33,800 nucleotides of DNA from Acidimicrobiales bacterium (GTDB lineage Bacteria > Actinomycetota > Acidimicrobiia > Acidimicrobiales > Ilumatobacteraceae), in NCBI GenBank assembly GCA_030832455.1, contig JAURJB010000012.1, positions 1-33,800 of the forward strand. The letters run 5' to 3'. The notes under the pieces were generated by a model. That model saw only the letters and a list, made by a program, of their open reading frames with translations. It did not search any database and was not told the origin of the DNA. How positions within the stretch are numbered: the first letter of the stretch is position 1; each line of letters begins with the position of its first letter. Shown here piece after piece: positions 24,083-31,689 of this stretch. Both the position numbers and the translations under genes were made by a program.

Positions 24083-26092
24083 ATGCCCGATCTGTCGCGC
24101 TTGCTTAACCCACGCAGCATTGCTGTGATTGGTGGTGCACCTGCTGCGCGAGTAGTCGAGCAGTGCTTAAAACTTGGTTACACCGGAAAGATCTGGCCTG
24201 TTCACCCAACCAAAAAGGACATGCACGGAGTTGCCTGCTTTGCATCGCTTGCAGATTTGCCAGGTGTTCCCGACGCAGCATTCGTTGCAGTAAATCGCCA
24301 CCTCACGCTTGACGCAATTTCACAACTGAGTGCAATGGCAGCCGGTGGCGCAGTGTGTTACGCATCGGGGTTTGCCGAATCGGGCGATGTTGAGTTGCAA
24401 ACCGAGCTCGTGCGTCGCGCCGGCGAGCTTCCGATCCTTGGCCCGAACTGTTACGGCTACATCAATGCACTTGACGGCGTTGCACTCTGGCCAGACGAAC
24501 ACGGCTGCCTACCCGTACAGCGCGGAGTGGGAATCATTTCGCAAAGCGGAAACGTGGGCATCAACCTCACTATGCAACAACGTGGATTGAACATGGCATA
24601 CATGGTTACGGTTGGCAATCAGGCTGGTGGTGGTGTTGAAGATGCACTGCAGTCATTTATTGATGATGACCGCGTGACAGCAATCGGCATGTTCATCGAG
24701 GCTGTACGCGAGCCAATTCGTTTTGCTCAACTTGCGCAATTGGCGTACAACAAAGGCAAACGCATCGTTGCATTGCAAACCGGTAAATCCGAGGCAGGCG
24801 CACTCATTGCTGCTTCGCATACAGCCTCGCTAGCTGGCAACCGTCAGGCGTACGCCGCTTTATTTGATCGCTGCGCAGTTGCAACCGTTGAAACACCCAC
24901 CGAACTAGTCGAAACACTCAAGATGCTCGACAACGGTGGCGTGCTCAGTGGTTACCATCTTGCATCGCTTTCCTGTTCGGGTGGCGAAGCATCGCTGATT
25001 GCCGACATGTCGGAATTTACGAACTTGAAGTTTGACCCATTTCCTGCAGAACAGACTGCGCGTATTGAAGCCACACTCACCGAACTAGTGCATGTTGGGA
25101 ACCCATTCGACTATCACACGTTTATGTGGGGCGATAAGCCAGCCATGACCGCAACCTTTAGCGAAACTATGCGCGGAGACCATGATGCAACGCTGTTGTT
25201 GCTTGATGCCCCACCACGCGATGATCAGGATGCAAGCAGTTGGCTAGTTGCAGCTGAAGCGTTTGCCGATGCCGCACAAGCAACTGGCCGACGAGGCGTT
25301 TGTGTAGCCACCTTGCCAGAGTGCTTCTCTGAAAGCATGCGCACATCGATCATGGCCCTTGGCCTGAACGCCGCTCAGGGATTACGCGAAACACTGGTGG
25401 CTCTTGACCGCTCAGCATGGCTCGGCACACACGCTCCGTTGCCACTTCCCGACGCAGTTACCGCACCAGGCGACACCGCGTTGGTCGATGAAGCGAATAG
25501 CAAAACCATGCTTGCCTCATGGGGCGTACCCGTTCCGCAAGGTATTCGATGCTCGCGTGATTCGGTGGTTTCTGAATCTCAGCGCATTGGCTTCCCCATC
25601 ACGTTGAAGGGTCTTGGGCTAGCCCACAAGAGCGAAGCAGGTGCTGTGGCTGTTGGCTTGCGCGACGCTGAGCAACTCGTTGCATCACTCAATTCCATGC
25701 CTGCCGGGTTAGCCGAGTTTTTAGTAGAGCAAACCGTCACAGAAATCGTCGCCGAAGTGCTGGTGAGCATTCGGCGCTCTGCCCCACTTGGTTGGCTCAT
25801 TACGGTAGGCGCAGGTGGGGTGCTCACCGAACTGTGGCGCGACACGCAGTGCATGCTTGCACCCGCAACTGCCGACGACATCCGCGCAGCACTGCAACGA
25901 CTGCGCATTGCTCCGATCCTCAATGGCTATCGCGGTAAACCTGCAGCCAATATTGATGCACTGGTCTCAGTAATACTCACATTGCAAACAAGCGTTGTTG
26001 GCTCAACCCTTGCAGAAGTTGAACTAAATCCAGTACTTGCCACCACCACATCAGCAATTGCAGTTGATGCGTTAATCATTGAGGAGAAATAA
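24083..26092 (+). CDS. NDP-forming acyl-CoA synthetase, predicted betaine/carnitine-type CoA ligase
   Basis: 669 residues from the ATG at 24083, 8 nt after the dehydrogenase stop; upstream in-frame starts fall inside that gene. Domain order: CoA-binding (about 5-135), succinyl-CoA-ligase-like domains (about 145-430) with the phosphohistidine candidate His246 in ASHTASLAG, then an ATP-grasp domain (about 460-669) with LKGLGLAHKSEAGAVAVGL. This is the fused ADP-forming acetyl-CoA synthetase architecture. It would make a CoA thioester from a carboxylate, ATP and CoA reversibly. In place of AMP-forming CaiC it is the only CoA-activating enzyme in the operon, so gamma-butyrobetaine, crotonobetaine or carnitine is the expected substrate. 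Confidence 0.88.
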   Translation: MPDLSRLLNPRSIAVIGGAPAARVVEQCLKLGYTGKIWPVHPTKKDMHGVACFASLADLPGVPDAAFVAVNRHLTLDAISQLSAMAAGGAVCYASGFAESGDVELQTELVRRAGELPILGPNCYGYINALDGVALWPDEHGCLPVQRGVGIISQSGNVGINLTMQQRGLNMAYMVTVGNQAGGGVEDALQSFIDDDRVTAIGMFIEAVREPIRFAQLAQLAYNKGKRIVALQTGKSEAGALIAASHTASLAGNRQAYAALFDRCAVATVETPTELVETLKMLDNGGVLSGYHLASLSCSGGEASLIADMSEFTNLKFDPFPAEQTARIEATLTELVHVGNPFDYHTFMWGDKPAMTATFSETMRGDHDATLLLLDAPPRDDQDASSWLVAAEAFADAAQATGRRGVCVATLPECFSESMRTSIMALGLNAAQGLRETLVALDRSAWLGTHAPLPLPDAVTAPGDTALVDEANSKTMLASWGVPVPQGIRCSRDSVVSESQRIGFPITLKGLGLAHKSEAGAVAVGLRDAEQLVASLNSMPAGLAEFLVEQTVTEIVAEVLVSIRRSAPLGWLITVGAGGVLTELWRDTQCMLAPATADDIRAALQRLRIAPILNGYRGKPAANIDALVSVILTLQTSVVGSTLAEVELNPVLATTTSAIAVDALIIEEK

Positions 26093-26096
26093 CCCC

Positions 26097-26873
26097 ATGG
26101 CCGTTCACACCACCACTTCGCTTGACGGCAAGGTGCTCGAGATCACCCTTGATCGCCCAAAAGCCAATGCAATTGATGCCGCAACCAGTCGCGAGCTGAG
26201 CAATACATTCGTCGCCTTTATGGACGACCCAGTACAACGCGTAGCAATACTTACCGGTGGTGGCGAAAAGTTCTTCTCCGCAGGCTGGGATTTGGGTAGC
26301 GCAGCAGACGGCGAATCATTCGAGTCGGATTACGGTGCAGGAGGCTTCGGTGGCTTTCCCGAACTGAAGCATCGTCCAAAACCAATCATCGTTGCCGTAA
26401 ACGGAATGGCCGTCGGTGGCGGATTCGAAATCGCGATGTCGGCGGATTTCATTGTTGCTGCGGACCATGCACAATTCTTTCTTCCCGAAACGCGAGTAGG
26501 TGTTCTGCCTGATGCAGGTTCGATTCGCTTACCGCGATTGCTACCACGTCAATTAGCCAATGAAGTCATCTTCGGCGGTCGTCGCTTATCCGCTGAGGAG
26601 GCAAAGAGTTGGGGAATCGTAAACAAAGTTGCCCCTAGCGCCGAGCTTATGGATACTGCACGTGCACTTGCTGCCGAGATCTGCGTATCTGCCCCACTAA
26701 GCATCGCTGCGGTTCTCGACATCATGCGTGTCACCGAAGACTTAAACATTGCCGATAGCTACGTTGCAATGCGCAAGAATGATACGTATATCAAGGCAAT
26801 CAATTCAGAAGATGCGTTAGAAGGGCCAAATGCATTTGCCGAAAAACGAGACCCTGTGTGGAAGGGCAAGTAA
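26097..26873 (+). CDS. caiD: Carnitinyl-CoA dehydratase / crotonobetainyl-CoA hydratase
   Basis: 258 residues from the ATG at 26097, with GAGGAG 10 nt upstream; a TTG at 26079 overlapping the previous gene is rejected. Crotonase fold with Glu111 (GGGFEIAMSAD) and Glu131 (FLPET) at the two catalytic acid positions. The match to E. coli CaiD is striking: LEITLDRPKANAIDA, EKFFSAGWDL and the C-terminal AFAEKRDPVWKGK are nearly the same. It interconverts crotonobetainyl-CoA and L-carnitinyl-CoA. This is the most specific marker that the operon handles carnitine. It ends 3 nt from the stop of a convergent esterase gene. Confidence 0.93.
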   Translation: MAVHTTTSLDGKVLEITLDRPKANAIDAATSRELSNTFVAFMDDPVQRVAILTGGGEKFFSAGWDLGSAADGESFESDYGAGGFGGFPELKHRPKPIIVAVNGMAVGGGFEIAMSADFIVAADHAQFFLPETRVGVLPDAGSIRLPRLLPRQLANEVIFGGRRLSAEEAKSWGIVNKVAPSAELMDTARALAAEICVSAPLSIAAVLDIMRVTEDLNIADSYVAMRKNDTYIKAINSEDALEGPNAFAEKRDPVWKGK

Positions 26874-26876
26874 CGT

Positions 26877-28010
26877 TTACTTCGACAGTTTTTCTTGTCT
26901 TGACATGCACTCATCGAGCACATCGAGAAGCTCGATGCCACGACTGTCAGCGTTCTCTGACTGAAATTCGCGCATCGTATACGAAAAACTGCCCTGCAAA
27001 CTTGGCCACGCGCCATGTGTAGACCCCCCAGCACCCGTGTGGCCAAATGCCTGTTCATCCATTCCCAAGCGCGAGGGATTGGGGTTTAATTCAAATCCCA
27101 CCCCAAACCGCAGCAATCGACCCGATAGCGGGTCGTTGCCCACTGAACGCTGACGTCGCGCAATCTCTATGGTTTCAGGCTTCAACAGACGCACACCGTC
27201 GAGCTCGCCACCATTCACCAACATCGCGTACAACCGCGACATGGCATACGCGTTAGCTATTCCACCACCACCAGGAAACTCTGACTTTGCGAACATCAAC
27301 GACCCGCGCTCGGGTGGCACCAACCCATACACATGTTGCAAGCGCGGATCAACATCATCGCCGATCATTGCGGAGTAGTTGTAGTTATCGGAGCGAGTCA
27401 TTTCTCCAACTCGATGCAACTCAGAATCTGGCACGCCGATGTGCACATCAAGTTGCAGTGGACCAGCAATCTCCTCACGAACAAACGTGCCCATGCTTCG
27501 GCCGTCTACGCGACGCAGCAACTCACTCGCGATCCAACCGTAGGTAGTTGCATGGTATGACGGAACCCCGATCGGCGTGATTGGATGCTGGGCGGCAACA
27601 TATTGCGCCATCAACACTGGGTCTTGGATTTCTTCGACACTGATCGACCGCTCAAGGCCTGGCACGCCGGCGACATGGGCCAGCGAGTCACCAATAGTCA
27701 CCAGGCCCTTGCCACCTTCGGCAAATTCTGGCCATACAGATTGGATTGGCGCTTCGAGGTCGAGTAAGCCGCGTTCGACCAACATCATGATTGCAACGGC
27801 ACAAATGCCCTTTGTGCCTGAGGCGATGATGCAAATTGTTTCATCGGTCCACGGTGTTCCATCACTGCGAACACCACCCCACAGATCAACAACTTGCTTG
27901 CCCTTGTGCGTTGCAGCAAAGGAGGCGCCCGCCTTCCCCGCACCGTGATACTTGTCGAACACTTTTGCTACCAGTTCAAAACCCGGTGCAACAAACATTT
28001 TTCGACTCAA
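26877..28010 (-). CDS. Serine hydrolase of the beta-lactamase/family VIII esterase group
   Basis: 377 residues from the TTG at 28010, which overlaps the stop of the ABC ATPase gene (TTGA) and has AGAGG about 8 nt upstream; an ATG at 27998 is the alternative. SGTK at 64-67 is the SxxK nucleophile motif, YHA at 152-154 in SYHATTYGWIASELLRR the Tyr motif, and HTGAGGS near 330 the third motif. This matches cytoplasmic family VIII carboxylesterases (EstB-like) and related D-peptidases. No signal peptide is seen. As the last gene of a peptide-type importer operon it probably hydrolyses the imported compound, an ester or peptide. Confidence 0.87.
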   Translation of the reverse strand: MSRKMFVAPGFELVAKVFDKYHGAGKAGASFAATHKGKQVVDLWGGVRSDGTPWTDETICIIASGTKGICAVAIMMLVERGLLDLEAPIQSVWPEFAEGGKGLVTIGDSLAHVAGVPGLERSISVEEIQDPVLMAQYVAAQHPITPIGVPSYHATTYGWIASELLRRVDGRSMGTFVREEIAGPLQLDVHIGVPDSELHRVGEMTRSDNYNYSAMIGDDVDPRLQHVYGLVPPERGSLMFAKSEFPGGGGIANAYAMSRLYAMLVNGGELDGVRLLKPETIEIARRQRSVGNDPLSGRLLRFGVGFELNPNPSRLGMDEQAFGHTGAGGSTHGAWPSLQGSFSYTMREFQSENADSRGIELLDVLDECMSRQEKLSK

Positions 28011-29779
28011 AGCAGAGACCTCTCAATGCTTGGAGTGGCAGTGATGAGATTTCTTGTGTATTGCTGCTGCGGGTCACCGATAACCGATTCAGATGGTCCT
28101 ACTTCAACAATTCGACCTTCAGACATCACAGCGACATGATCTGCGATACTGCGAACGAGCGGCAAATTGTGTGTAACAAACAACATGGAAAGACCAAGAT
28201 CTTTTCGGAGATTGCCAAGGAGATCTACTATTGCAGCCTGAACCAACACATCAAGCGCACTTGTCACCTCGTCGCACACCAGTACCTGTGGATTACTCAC
28301 TAATGCTCGTGCAATTGCAACACGCTGACGCTCACCGCCAGATAACTGATCTGGAAATTTATTTGCGTATGAATTAGGCAAATTGACTTTGTCGAGTACA
28401 TCGAGTACCTGACTTCTCGATGCAGACTTAGAAATACCCGCGATCAACAGCGGACGAGCAATTGAATCACCCACTGTTCTCCGCGGGTTAAGCGAACCGT
28501 AGGGATTTTGGAATACATACTGAATTCCGAGACGATCTTCCACTGATCGCTGTCGCGCAGCAGACCTCAACGGCACTCCATTGAGCAGGATTGATCCGGT
28601 CCACTCTCGGTGAAGTCCACCAATCGCTCGCGACACCGTTGTTTTTCCCGACCCTGACTCACCAACAAGCGCAAGGCATTCTCCCTTACGCAAAGTCAGT
28701 GAAACATCGTGCACCACCGTTGTTCCCGAGTAACCGGCGCTCACATTGCGCACTTCAATAATTACATCGCCCTGACTCACAGATTGAATGGTTGGAGAAG
28801 TCTGCGTTGCCGTTTCCCCGCGCTTACCGATCTTGATGCATGCAGCCGAGTGCGCATCAGAAATTCTTACGTTCGGTGGGAATGCTTCCCGACATTCGTC
28901 AGCAGCAAGCTCGCAACGCGGCGCAAACGAGCAACCCGTTGGCCTCTTCCCAGGCGAGGGAGCCCGACCGGAAAGACCAACAATCTGTTTCTTGCCAGCG
29001 ATGTCTGGTGCCGCGGCTACAAGGTGTCGCGTATAGGGATGTGCTGGATTTCCAAAAATTTCTGCAACCTCGCCTTGCTCCACCACTCGGCCCGCATACA
29101 TCACCGCAACGTCATCGGCAAGGTCGGCCACTACTGCCAGATCGTGAGTGATATACAAAGCCGCAACTCCGTGGTCACGCGTCAGTTGTCGAATCGTTTT
29201 TAATACATGTTCCTGAGTTGATACATCTAAACCCGTTGTTGGCTCGTCTAGCACTATGACAGATGGCCTGCAGGCAAACGCCATCGCTAAACCAACTCGC
29301 TGCTGTTGACCACCCGAGAGCTGGTGAGGATATCTCTCTAGATATTGGTCATCAGTTGGCAGCAATACTTCGGCCATCATCTCTTTAATTCGAGCCTTAC
29401 GAGCCTCTGAAGATCCACCAAAATCATGAACTTCCAGTACCTCCATTAACTGCACGCCTATGCGCAAAGCTGGGTTCAATGACGATGCAGGATCCTGCGG
29501 CACGTACGAAACCAACTCGCCTCGTATTCTTCGTTTTGCATCCGCGTCGAGCCCTAAAACTTCAGTTCCGGCACAATAAATTTCGCCGTGCGCTATTTCC
29601 ACTCCACGACGAGCATGGCTGAGCACAGCGAGCCCAACCGTGGTTTTTCCCGAACCCGACTCACCAACAAGACCAAGCACTCGACCTTTTTCAATAGTCA
29701 AGTTGACTTCGTCGACGATGTCATTGCCGGTTGCGGCAACATTCAAACGCAAATTGATAATGCGCAATCCGCTATTCAC
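28007..29779 (-). CDS. Fused double ATPase of a peptide/opine-type ABC importer (DppD-DppF fusion)
   Basis: 590 residues from the GTG at 29779, chosen because GGGGTGG lies just upstream and the overlap with the permease is then only 8 nt (GTGAATAG). An ATG at 29827 would overlap by 56 nt. Two complete ABC domains: GESGSGKTT at 39-47, LSGGQQQRVGLAMAF and LDEPTTGLD; then a second GESGSGKTT, LSGGERQRVAIARAL and CDEVTSALD. Between them is the Cys-containing C-terminal segment of OppD/DppD proteins (CSFAPRCELAADEC). Both ATP sites look active. It energises import through the two permeases encoded upstream. Confidence 0.92.
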   Translation of the reverse strand: MNSGLRIINLRLNVAATGNDIVDEVNLTIEKGRVLGLVGESGSGKTTVGLAVLSHARRGVEIAHGEIYCAGTEVLGLDADAKRRIRGELVSYVPQDPASSLNPALRIGVQLMEVLEVHDFGGSSEARKARIKEMMAEVLLPTDDQYLERYPHQLSGGQQQRVGLAMAFACRPSVIVLDEPTTGLDVSTQEHVLKTIRQLTRDHGVAALYITHDLAVVADLADDVAVMYAGRVVEQGEVAEIFGNPAHPYTRHLVAAAPDIAGKKQIVGLSGRAPSPGKRPTGCSFAPRCELAADECREAFPPNVRISDAHSAACIKIGKRGETATQTSPTIQSVSQGDVIIEVRNVSAGYSGTTVVHDVSLTLRKGECLALVGESGSGKTTVSRAIGGLHREWTGSILLNGVPLRSAARQRSVEDRLGIQYVFQNPYGSLNPRRTVGDSIARPLLIAGISKSASRSQVLDVLDKVNLPNSYANKFPDQLSGGERQRVAIARALVSNPQVLVCDEVTSALDVLVQAAIVDLLGNLRKDLGLSMLFVTHNLPLVRSIADHVAVMSEGRIVEVGPSESVIGDPQQQYTRNLITATPSIERSLL

Positions 29780-30653
29780 CTTTTCCACCCCGATCAATAC
29801 CTGCAGACACTCGCGACAAGCCATCACCGATTAGACCTGTACCGATCGTCATCAGAGCAAGAGCCATCGTCGGCAAAATAACTCCCCACGGCTGTTCGGT
29901 GAGTGCAACCCGATTTTCCTGAATCATGAGCCCCCAGTTAGCCGCATTGGGTTCTGGAGTGAACCCGAGAAATGCGAGAGACGCAATAAGGCCAACGCTA
30001 TACGTCAAGCGAAGATTCATTTCAACGAGCAACGCCGATGTGACGTTGGGAAGTACCTCGGAAAAAACCACTCGCTTACGCGTTTCGCCAATCGCCTCAG
30101 CAGCAGAAATAAAATCGCGTTCTACAACGCCGATCGCCGAACCGCGGATAATGCGAGCGATTCTTGGAGTTGTTGATAAACCGACGGTGCAAATGATGAG
30201 CACATTGCTTGGGCCAAACATTGAAATGACGACCAGTGACAGCAGCACTTGAGGAAACGACAACACCACATCGAGAGCGCGCATGATTATTTCGTCATAG
30301 CGACCACGCAAATATGCAGCAGTTAAGCCCAAAGTGGTTCCCAGAGTGATGCCGATGCTTGTCGCAATTACCGCAAGAATCAGGATTGTTCTTCCGCCGA
30401 AAAGAAATCGCGACAACACGTCTTGGCCGAAGTAATCGGTTCCCAGCAATGTTCCCGGAACATCAAGTGTGTTCGGCATATCGACATACTCCGTGCTACC
30501 GAATGGTGCGATGAAGGGGCCGATTAGTGCTACCGTAATCAACAAGGTTGAGAGAACTACACCTACTTGCGTGCGTCGCAACTTCAAGGCCTGTCGGAAA
30601 AGACCAGGCGGACGCTCATCGACAAAATTCGCCTCAACAAGCGTTGTGTTCAT
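29772..30653 (-). CDS. Peptide/nickel/opine-type ABC importer permease (DppC-like)
   Basis: 293 residues from the ATG at 30653, which overlaps the upstream permease stop (ATGA); the open frame extends further but the added part is not permease-like. One N-terminal membrane segment, a periplasm-facing segment ending in LLGTDYFGQDVLSRFLFGGR, typical of DppC, and the EAIGETRKRVVFSEVLPN loop that contacts the ATPase. It forms half of the membrane channel. Confidence 0.93.
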   Translation of the reverse strand: MNTTLVEANFVDERPPGLFRQALKLRRTQVGVVLSTLLITVALIGPFIAPFGSTEYVDMPNTLDVPGTLLGTDYFGQDVLSRFLFGGRTILILAVIATSIGITLGTTLGLTAAYLRGRYDEIIMRALDVVLSFPQVLLSLVVISMFGPSNVLIICTVGLSTTPRIARIIRGSAIGVVERDFISAAEAIGETRKRVVFSEVLPNVTSALLVEMNLRLTYSVGLIASLAFLGFTPEPNAANWGLMIQENRVALTEQPWGVILPTMALALMTIGTGLIGDGLSRVSAGIDRGGKGE

Positions 30654-31615
30654 GACAGCCTCGTCCGCAGTCGTGGTGTCACAAGCACGGTGCCAATGTC
30701 GGCAAGTAAATTGGTGATGACGTAGACCCCAGCAATAATCAGCGCAAGATATTGAATAACGGGAAGATCGCGAGACCGTACTGCGTCTGCGAGGGCACTG
30801 CCAATTCCTGGAAAGTTGTACAAACGCTCCACAATGATCACTCCACCCGCAAGATAGGCAAGATTGAGCGCGATTACCTGAAATGCAGGACCCACCGCAT
30901 TGGGCATTGCATGACGCCACAGCACAGTTCGTTCGTTCATTCCTTTCAAGCGAGCCATTTCAACATAATCACTTTCTAGAACCTCCACCATCGCCGCTCG
31001 CATTACTCGCGACACATAAGGGGTAACAGCAATAAGCAAGGTGAGCACAGGTAGTGCGAGACCTTTTATATCGCTCCACGGCGGCGCACCTACCTCTAAA
31101 TACGTAACGGCAGGCAGAACCTGCCAAATGGTTGTAGAAAAAATAACGGTCAAGATCGTGCCAACAACGAATTCAGGCATTGCAGCAAGAATCAACGAAA
31201 TCAATGACGACGATGTGTCAAATTTTCCATCGCGTCGCAACGCCGCATTCGCGCCAATCACGATGGACAACGGAATTGAACCCAGCGCTGCAATCAACAG
31301 CAAAAAGAATGATGCGCTGACACGCGGGCTGATGTACTCGCTGACGGGCGTCATCGTGGCATACGAAGTGCCGAGATCGCCCGTAATTACACCACCGAGC
31401 CAATGCGTGTACTGGCTGACCAGCGGCTTATCAAGACCATACTCAGCACGCAATGCAGCAAGCGCTTCAGGGGTGGCCTCCCTTCCCAGAATCGCCTCTG
31501 CAGGGTCTGAAGGTAATGCCTGTGTAACAGCAAAAATGAGGAGCGAAACGATAAATAGCGTCATTACTCCGAGAAGTATTCGCTTAACAATGAATTTCAA
31601 AATCGAAGTTTTCAC
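30650..31615 (-). CDS. Peptide/nickel/opine-type ABC importer permease (DppB-like)
   Basis: 321 residues from a GTG at 31615, with AGGGTAGG upstream. Membrane segment at about 10-32, then the conserved LRAEYGLDKPLVSQYTHWL segment of DppB proteins, further spanning segments and the cytoplasmic ATPase-contact loop ARLKGMNERTVLWRHAMPN. It pairs with the DppC-like permease. A stable hairpin separates it from the binding-protein gene upstream. Confidence 0.93.
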   Translation of the reverse strand: MKTSILKFIVKRILLGVMTLFIVSLLIFAVTQALPSDPAEAILGREATPEALAALRAEYGLDKPLVSQYTHWLGGVITGDLGTSYATMTPVSEYISPRVSASFFLLLIAALGSIPLSIVIGANAALRRDGKFDTSSSLISLILAAMPEFVVGTILTVIFSTTIWQVLPAVTYLEVGAPPWSDIKGLALPVLTLLIAVTPYVSRVMRAAMVEVLESDYVEMARLKGMNERTVLWRHAMPNAVGPAFQVIALNLAYLAGGVIIVERLYNFPGIGSALADAVRSRDLPVIQYLALIIAGVYVITNLLADIGTVLVTPRLRTRLS

Positions 31616-31634
31616 TTAACCTACCCTAGATATC

Positions 31635-31667
31635 AAACCACCGCCCACGAGAAGTGGGCGGTGGTTT
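31635..31667 (-). terminator. Strong intercistronic hairpin between the Opp binding protein and permease genes
   Basis: Perfect 14-bp stem, AAACCACCGCCCAC with GTGGGCGGTGGTTT, around a 5-nt loop, about 22 nt after the binding-protein stop. On the minus strand the stem ends in TTT, followed by GATATC. It can act as a partial terminator or as a 3' stabiliser of the binding-protein mRNA. Confidence 0.75.
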
Positions 31668-31689
31668 ACAGTGAATTTTAGAATAAGGA

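Noticed and set aside
29772-30920. Longer permease reading frame starting at 30920
   Set aside because: The extra 89 residues are Cys/Arg/Ser-rich, not permease-like, and lie opposite the preceding permease gene in another frame; the ATGA start at 30653 is better.
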